In this document: one piece after another, positions 54,401-63,400 of the stretch | How the letters are laid out: every line of letters begins with the position of its first letter | Position numbering within the stretch: the first letter of the stretch is position 1 | NCBI GenBank assembly: GCA_021014325.1 | Contig: CM037460.1 | Location: 19,429,044-19,493,043 of the forward strand | Length of the DNA: 64,000 nucleotides | Direction: 5' to 3' | Source of the DNA: Plazaster borealis | Lineage: Eukaryota; Echinodermata; Asteroidea; Forcipulatida; Labidiasteridae | Position numbers and translations under genes: made by a program | The notes under the pieces: model-generated | The model's database searches: none | Seen by the model: only the letters and a program-made list of their open reading frames with translations | What the model was told of the DNA's origin: nothing

Positions 54401-57400
54401 GCCGGCAAAACCACATGATGCGGTGATTTTAAAAGCTTGACCACGCGTTTCTTTAAAGCAGGGCTAGGGTGCATTGTATAGATTGGGGTTATCATGAGAT
54501 ACGTTGTTAAACTATACGGGATGGAAACCCTTTTGGGGCTGGGGGGGGTAGGTGTTCCTCAGTCTGAAAGATCACTGTATAGTAACTACAAGCGTTCGTT
54601 CCAGTGCCTTAATCTCCAGAGAAAAAAAGACCTTCAAAGTCCAAGAAACGGATCTTTGAAGACCCCCGCGAAGCATTCTTATTTCGATTGTCTGATATTA
54701 GGGGTTTTTCTTTTTCTTTTTTGTCAACTTTCAATTTAATTATTTGATATCCAAGAACTTCCATAATTAATACAACAAATAATTTATAAAGTATAATTGA
54801 TAAGCAAGCGTAAAAGTAAACGCCAAGGAAACAATGAAATCAAACAAAGTTACGAGGAAGATGTTAGAAGTCCCGGGACTTATGAAACACTCTCGTTACC
54901 CCCCCCCCCCCGAGAAATACACAAAAGTCTCCTGAAACCCGACCCCGAAAGTCTGATACGAACATGCACAAAATCCCTGACAGAAACAAACAAACAAACA
55001 AACAAACACAGCCAATACGCTTTTCATTTTGTTTACCAAAACGTGAATTTGACGCAAAATTTCGCAGGTTGTCTGTGTGGTGTCTTTTATTGAAACATAG
55101 ACCATGTAACATTTTTTTTTTTACAAGGAGAGTGGTCGTGTACATTCCACTGGGCATTCCTTGGCAGGCAAACACTGGTCGTATGGGAAAGTTTACATTT
55201 TGTGTCATAATTTCCACATACATTTCAGGAGAGTTAAACAAAATATCGGCCGAACAAGTTTTGAGATGTGCCCCCCCCCCCCTTTCGTCATATTAAAAGT
55301 TGACAAAAATCGAAGGGTGCGATCTCCATAAAGTGTCAGATTTAAAGTTTTCTTCCATTGAGCTGTGCACAAATCGTGCCTGCAGGAAGTCTAGGCTCTG
55401 CGGCTCTTTTATAAACATGTGATGTCACAGGCTACATGGTACATAGGGTGAGTTTCATAACTCTTCCACAAGACAAAAAACCGTTCCGTTAACATTGTAA
55501 GTGACATTGACGAGTCTTTCATTCAATACCTCTGCACAAACGTTTTATAAAGTACTTTAATACCACTTAAAAGAATTAGTAAAAAATCCCAACAACAGTG
55601 GATAAATCTATACTTTCCTGATTGCACAATATAAGCCCTTGTTTTGATATTAACAAGTAACAGTGAATTACAAAATATAAGAAGACCATTTTGAAGAATG
55701 AATTGGCTAAAAATGGATTACATGAAGAATAGTCAAATTAAATTCCAGTAGCCTATTCTCATTAGACTAGCGCATGCATCAAGAACACGTGTACCGGTAC
55801 AAATCTGTGCATAATAATCACCGTTCATTTTGACTGATATTGCTTTTTTTCTGTGTATAATTAACACGGCAGAACTCGTCTTTTTCTTGAACTCGTTTTT
55901 TATCAGAGTTCAATTTATTATCCTTCCACGTAAAACCACCAAGTAGTAGAAGGTTGTTGTCGTCGAAGTGGGTTTTTTTTATGAGGGGGAGGGGGAGCAC
56001 TGGCAATGTTGTACGAGAATCATTCAATAGATTTGTCGTATCAGTTGACGTAGATGTCCTCGGAGACAGCTGATGTGTTACTAATTTGTATTTATGACAT
56101 CTTTGAAGCGTGTTAAGAATTGGCACTGAACCAACATTTCTGCAGTTTATACATCCACGTAATATCGCCTGGAACTCTGGATAAATATAGTCCCCCCACC
56201 TCCCCGTTTGTATTTTACCCCAAGCCCGAAAACATAAATATATTTCGTTTGGGGATGCCTCCCGTCAAATTCCATTAAAGATTAATCATGTTGTTAAAAG
56301 TTCTATTAAAAAGGAAGAGGGGACATGTCGTCGCGATGCTGTACTGCGATAATGCCGTGCAATGAATATGCAAATATTGACTGACGAGCGAGTGATGACG
56401 TCACGTCCACCGTACTGATTCCTCGCCAGATGTCGTCGACCGCCGCGCACGCGGGAAATGAAAATTGTAATCGGGTCGTTCCAAAGTATTAAAAAAAAAC
56501 GTCCACGGGGGAGAAATATTTATAGTAGTCCCCTCCGTGGTTTGGCATTGAACCCTTTTGCTATTTTCAGTCGCCACTTGTTTTTCCAAGAAAATAATCA
56601 AAGCCGGAGGTTTAATCATATCATCTGCGATGCAGTGACACACCGTCGTCGCGTGTACAACCTTGATTTACACTCCCATAGTAAGTCAGTGCAAAATTCA
56701 ATATTTTCCCCCAATTTGATCGCTCGTTCCTGGAATGACTTCGAAGAAGAAGAAGAAGGAAAAAAAACTTGAGTCATTATTCCGGGAAATGGCATTTGAA
56801 GCCCCTCGTTATTTCTGGTGCTGGCAAACAGGCCTCTAGGTATTGTTGTGGAGGGCATCTACGGGTCACGAGGACGGAAAACATAAACTCACACGTGTGT
56901 AATATGTACTCAGTTTTTATACTAAAATGCTCGTGCGTTCTGATTCTAACGGTGCATTCCGGTGAGAGGTTTTTTGGCTGACGATGCGGCCAGCCACTGT
57001 GCTGTAGTTTGCGGGAGCGAGTCGCGTGGCAGGCACGCGTACACTGGGCCGGGGGGCAACTGTACTAAAGTGAACTCGCTGGAGACGCGGTGACGTCAGC
57101 CTGCGTTGACCTTACTCCTCGCCTCAAGGCACTGGCGTTATACCGCTCGTCTGTTCAAGCGCTTAGTTTGAATCTTGCCTGGCTGCCGACTCGAGTGTTG
57201 CTATACATAAATGTTCGAACAATGGTCAGTTTGTAAAAATTATATGTACATGAAACATCCATTGATCTGATACGGGGAACTGCGACTACTATTATAAAGA
57301 AGGGATTGTTAAAGAATTACTGGGCGAAATTGTTGGGCAGCACTCTGGTATACAATAATACATGCGTATAGGCGGGACTGCGTTTTGTTGGGTTCGATTT

Positions 57401-60400
57401 TAAGTCAGATGTAAACGTATAGCTACAAATATCTTGGACGAATTAGTTAAAAAGAAAACATTTGCGCAAAAGGGACTCTGTGCTGTTTTCAAGTGAGAAG
57501 TGAAAGTGTTTTCACAGTTTGTTTACCTTTTGATAAAGCGATCCATATGTTTGGTTCCATTTATATGATATCGTGTATTGCAGACACATTTTCAGTCATG
57601 ATTTTAGGAAAAATGCAACGCACACAAAAAACAAAAAAATGATAAGTACTTCCGTATATAAGTATTTCGTAATGTTCACAAACTGGGATTTGATTTCCTT
57701 TTCGCCACTGATATGGAGCAAAGATAAAATGGCTTTATTCGTACAGATTATTTTAAGCACCAACACTTCCACTTTTGATTTCGAAATATTTCACTTATGG
57801 TGCCTATGGTGGCAATAACACAATGATTTAATTGGCGATTGCAGTGTAAACCGATGTGCTGCTGCTGCTGCTGTTGCTGTTATTGTTCACATAGGTGCAC
57901 CGTTAATGGGATTATAGTCGCGTGTCACATGATTGTCATTACCGATAGGGATAGGGAGTTAGAATTTGCTTTCAAATATTGGTTTTTAATTACACATCGT
58001 CTGCTTTAGTGCAATTTGCATGAATTCATAAAATTAGTTTTACATATTTTGGAGCACATGTGTAAATGGGGTTTATTGATCAAGAGTGGTCTTCAGAGTA
58101 TTTGTTTGGCAAAAAGAGACATTCATTTTCTAAGTCAGATTTTGATATAATTTTTTTTTCAAATTTATACGCATTTTTCATTTACTAAGAGAGGTTTGCG
58201 GTAACACCATTTGAATATCTCTTTTGAGTAGAGTTGGTTCTGAGAAGAACCGGTGGCATTCTCCCGAAGACAATCAAAGCATACTGATCAAAACGATCGA
58301 GTCGTTAACCACCGGTTCTGTTCAGAACCAACTCTACTCAAAGAGATATTCACATGGTGTTACCGCAAACCTCTCTTAGTTATACCTCCACCATGCAAAG
58401 TTTCAAATCCAACATTTTTCATTGAATGACCTTTTGATCATTACGGGTATGAAGTTGTAATTAATGACCTTATAGCACTGAGCCGACGTCATTATGGTTT
58501 CGGTGGCTTCTTTTATTTTAAGAGGAGCATCAATATGTACTGATGCCGAAATATTGGTGGAATATAAGGCTAGCTTTAGAGGCACTGTACACGTTTGGTA
58601 ACTACTCAAAATATATATTAGCATAAAAACTGATTTGGTAACGAGCAACAGAGAGCTGTTGATAGTATAAAACATTGTAGGAAACGACTCCCTATGAAGT
58701 AACGTAGGTAATTTCTCACTAAAATAATAAAAGACTTCTTGCAAGAAGCCTTTTATTCCTATATCTGAAAGCACACAAATTTGTACAACAAGCGTGTTTT
58801 TTCTTTCATCATTTTCTTGCAACTTCGATGACCAATTGAGCCCAGGTTTGTTATTTTATGCATATGTTGGGATACACCAAGTGAGAACACTGGTCTTTGA
58901 CAATTACCAAACGTGTTCAGTGCCTTTAAACAGAGAAGAGCGCTTTGTTTAAAGCTCACAAAGTTCAACACCATCGATTGGTTTACCCAGTGCTGCAAGA
59001 ACTCTGAACGTCTGAGAAGGGTCTTATTCTTGGCGAGTTTAAAATCTTTCCGGACCCCTTTAGGTATAAAAAACAAAGTTATTTCCGACTAGATGAGAGG
59101 AGGGCTTTTTCTATATTCACCAATTACAGCAGTTTTTCTCGAGACCTGACAGTATAGCTTTAGAACTGAGGTCGGATGAATTTCGTCTTGAAATACACGT
59201 ACTCAAAGTGCAAACTCTGATATCATCGATTTGGTGGATGTGTACCCCCCCCCCCCCATTGAGTTTTTGGATCTATTGTTGTATTGTAGTATTCCAATTA
59301 ATTTTGTCATGAGCTTCTTTCAAATTTACATCTGATTTTTCACCCGTAGATTTCATCCAGTGTGTTTCTCTTATGTGTGCCTATACGAGGCGATCATTTG
59401 AATTGGAAACCCTACCCCCTTCATCAAAGATTATGATAATGATTTGCATCACATGTAGAAAGGGGCTCTGTCTAAAGTTTACGTCCAACCTCGGTTTGAG
59501 CAGATTTGTATCTATTAAAAAAAAGGGACCGGACCTCCATGGACACGATTTGTGTACCCAGACAGATGTCAAAAATTGAGAAGAAATTGAGATTTTATTG
59601 ACTTGGGAAAGGATCCAACTGTCTTCGGGCAGTTGAAGATAGAGGATTTGAGCTAAGATCTATGTCAAAGATCTTCCACGTACAGTGCGTCATGACCAAC
59701 AAGCGAACAAAGTAACATACAAGGTGGGTTAAAACACGCGGGTTATCGCGAGTCACTAGATGGGAACCGGGTTATCTTCGAGACTATCATCGCCAGGGAG
59801 ATGAACGGTCTGGCCTGGCCAAAACACCTCTCAACACGAGAAGAAAAAAAACGGAAGTTTTTTTGAAAGACGGATTAAGCAGATGGTAGAAATCCTCGAC
59901 CGACAACATTTTGATGTTCCAGTAAAACCATCCCTGATGAGTAATATTGTGAAATTGTTGAGATGGATAGAGCCAAAGCGGGTTACAGTATGACCCTCAT
60001 AACATCAAGCCTACATTTAAAAAATTATCCTTTAAATGAAAAAACGATGTTTATTAAAGGCACTGAACACGTTTGGTAATTGTCAGAGACCAGTGTTCTC
60101 ACTTTGTGTATCCCAACATATGCATAAAATAACAAGCCTGTGAAAATTTGGGCTCAATTGGTCATCGAAGTTGTAAGAAAATGATGAAAGAAAAAACACC
60201 CTTGTTGTACAAATTTGTGTGCTTTCAAATAGGAATAAAACCTTCTTGCAAGAAGTCTTTTATTATTTTAGTGAGAAATTACCTCTTTCTCAAAAACTAC
60301 GTTACTTCAGAGGGAGTCGTTTCTCACACTGTTTTATACCATCAACAGCTCTCCGTTGCTCGTTACCAAGTAAGTTTTTATGCTAATATATATTTTGAGT

Positions 60401-63400
60401 AATAACCAAACGTGTACAGTGCCTTTAAGCAGTACTTTCCCGAGTCATGTGGAAAAAAGTGACAGGCATACTACTCTGATGGGACTCGAACCCACGACCC
60501 CCGCCATTTGAAAAAAACCACCACACACACACATGTTTTACAATTGTATGGTAACACTGATGTCCGTTATAAGATGACCTTGTTTTCATATGCTTACCAG
60601 TTGCATATAATTGCGAAGTACACTTTCTTGATTACCATAGGCTACTTGTGCAGAAATGCACTCATTACTGTATACTTGTCTACCATGTCAAGTTGAGTGT
60701 AAGTTAAGTCTGTCCCGTGCTAATGGCTCATCAGGCCGGTGTTTATACCCGGTTTCCTTGGCATTAAACGACTTAGAATATTTATATGCCAGTCCATCGC
60801 AGGCTACTCCCCAGCTCTCACCGGTACCCATTTGTACTCCTGGGTGGAGAGAAGCAATTATGATAAAGTGCCTTGCTCAAGGACACAAGTGTCGTGACCG
60901 GGACTCGAACCCACACTCTGCTGATCAGAAACACCAGAGCTTGAAGTCCGGTGCTCTTATCCGCTCGGCCACGACACGCCACCATGTTGAGTGTACGAGA
61001 TGTTGAATTTGTTGTGTGTAATGTTTTCCCCTTCCATGGATGTTAAAGGTACCGTACGCGTTTGGTAATGACTCAAAACAAATATTAGCATAAAAACTTA
61101 CTTGGTAACAAGCAAGAATTATAACAAGCAAGAATTCGTATTATCGACAATGCTATTTTTCTTTTGGATAATACGAATGAAGACATCATTCAAGGATTGG
61201 TTTATATGAACATCGTAGATTGAAATCCATTTACTTAAAGGTATCGTTATACGCGTTTGGTAATGACTCAAAACAAATATTATCATAAAAACTTACTTGG
61301 TAACAAGCAACGGAGAGCTGTTGATAGTATACAAAATTGTAGGAAACGACTCCCTCTGAAGTAACGTAGTTTTTGAGAAAGAGGTAATTTCTCACTAAAA
61401 TAATAACAACTTCTTGCAAGAAGTTTTTATTCCTATCTGAAAGCACACAAATTTGTACAACAAGGGTTTTTTCTTCATCATTTTCTTGCAACTTCGATGA
61501 CCAATTGAGCCCAAATTTTCACAGGCTTGTTATTGTATGCAAATGTTGGGATATACACCAAGTGAGAACACTGGTCTTTGACAATTTCCAAACGTGTTCA
61601 GTGCCTTTAAGTATTTATATCCAGACCATTCTTTTCAGCATAATTGAATGTATTCATTTTCGTTTTGAATGACCACCGTACACAAGCTGAATGGATGTTT
61701 TTTTAACAATAATAATAATTTAGGAGATTATTTGTACGTTGGCTTGATCTAAAAAACAATCTTACTAGTTTTGTTTCTAAACACTGGTCGTAGATGGCGC
61801 TTGGCAAGGCAGACGACTGTTTTACATAACTGTCGCAGCTGACTCCGGGCATAGAAACCAACATAATGAAGATATTTATCTTGTACCTTTACAATAATTA
61901 AACAGTTACCCCCAATATATAAATAACACTGGTAAGATACCAGTGTTAACTTTTGTTTTTCTCTAAAGACTATAAACGTATATAATTTGACTGGTTCCCC
62001 GCGCGTTTAAACATTTTAAACAGGAAAAAAAGCTAAGAGCGTAAGGCTATATATACTAACACTGTGCTATTTATATCTAATTGAAATGTTAATGTCTAGA
62101 TTCAATGAAATAATGTTAATGATTTACCTTATCGTCAGAAATGCAGCACATAAGTTGCTGGTGGTATTGAATGTAACTGTTAGTGTCCGAGTACAACGAA
62201 GCCCACTCAAAATTATCTGCTATAATAGAATATAGCGCATTGAGTGTATATAGGGTTCAGTTTTCATTCCTGAACTAATAAGCGTTATACGCCTGTGTGA
62301 CCTGGTATATACTGTGTACATGTGTATAATACTATGCTCTGTATGCAGCGTCCACTGACTATTATCAAGTCATGGCACTTTAGTGGTCAATCCCCAATCA
62401 CACCACTTGCGTTAAGGCTACACACACCATGTACCTTTGCGTATATTATTATACACAGCATGTACATGTACTAACCCAACGTGGATGTGATGTTGAACTC
62501 TGCATGTCATAACGAATACAAAATATTGTGTAAATAATCCTGGCAGTGTTCTGGTCAACCTAAAAAAAGAAAAGAACAAAAACTGACAGTCGTGTTATTT
62601 ATGCCCTCTATTAACCTAAGGCTGAATATTATATTAATTTTTGTTTTATTTATTGTAGGAGTCGACTACTAAGACAAACGGCCGAAGGGTGCCCTATATA
62701 TAAAAGAAGTAATGTGATAATATAATGATGTTGATGCATAAAACCAATGGCGTTTACTTGCTTTATTTATAGTCGGCGGCAGAGAGATACGCAGCCTTTT
62801 GACCACAACCTAATTATGATCGTGTTCTCTGATTACAATGACGACCAGGAATAGGGAATCTCATGATACCAAAACGGAACCAGGCTATTTTGCTCGAGTC
62901 CAGACTCGTTTTGGTTGTACACAATTATATGCCTTTGAATTGGGGGGGGGGGGGGGCAGAGATGGCAGCACATTAACCGTCATCACATGCTAAGTGACTT
63001 ACAACATAAAATTATTATTATCATTATTTGTTAACATTACACTTTTTTCTTTTTTTTACTACCGTAGTTCTTAAAAAATGTATACATTATGCAGTTCGTG
63101 TCACAAAATTATTATCAAGCGCCGAGACAAACATTTGTGTAAAAGTCCCGCCACGTTATCCCTTTTTGTACAAGTTCGGTGACGTCATCGTGCGGTTGCT
63201 AATTTTTGAACCGGACGAATTTGTAATGGTAAATTGTTGTTACAACATGGACTCTCTTACGTTTTGCAAAACAGTACTTTACAATACCTGTACATCCCAC
63301 AGTCTGTCTATAACAAAGGCTTTAAGAAAAGAAAAGAAAGATACATCTTTTGTATTAGGCCCTATTGAGATCCTCAGCAGTACACGTCATAGCTTTCGTT

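Noticed and set aside
62655..62680. TTTATTTATTGTAG acceptor-like site
   Set aside because: Joining to exon 2 gives an immediate TGA stop.
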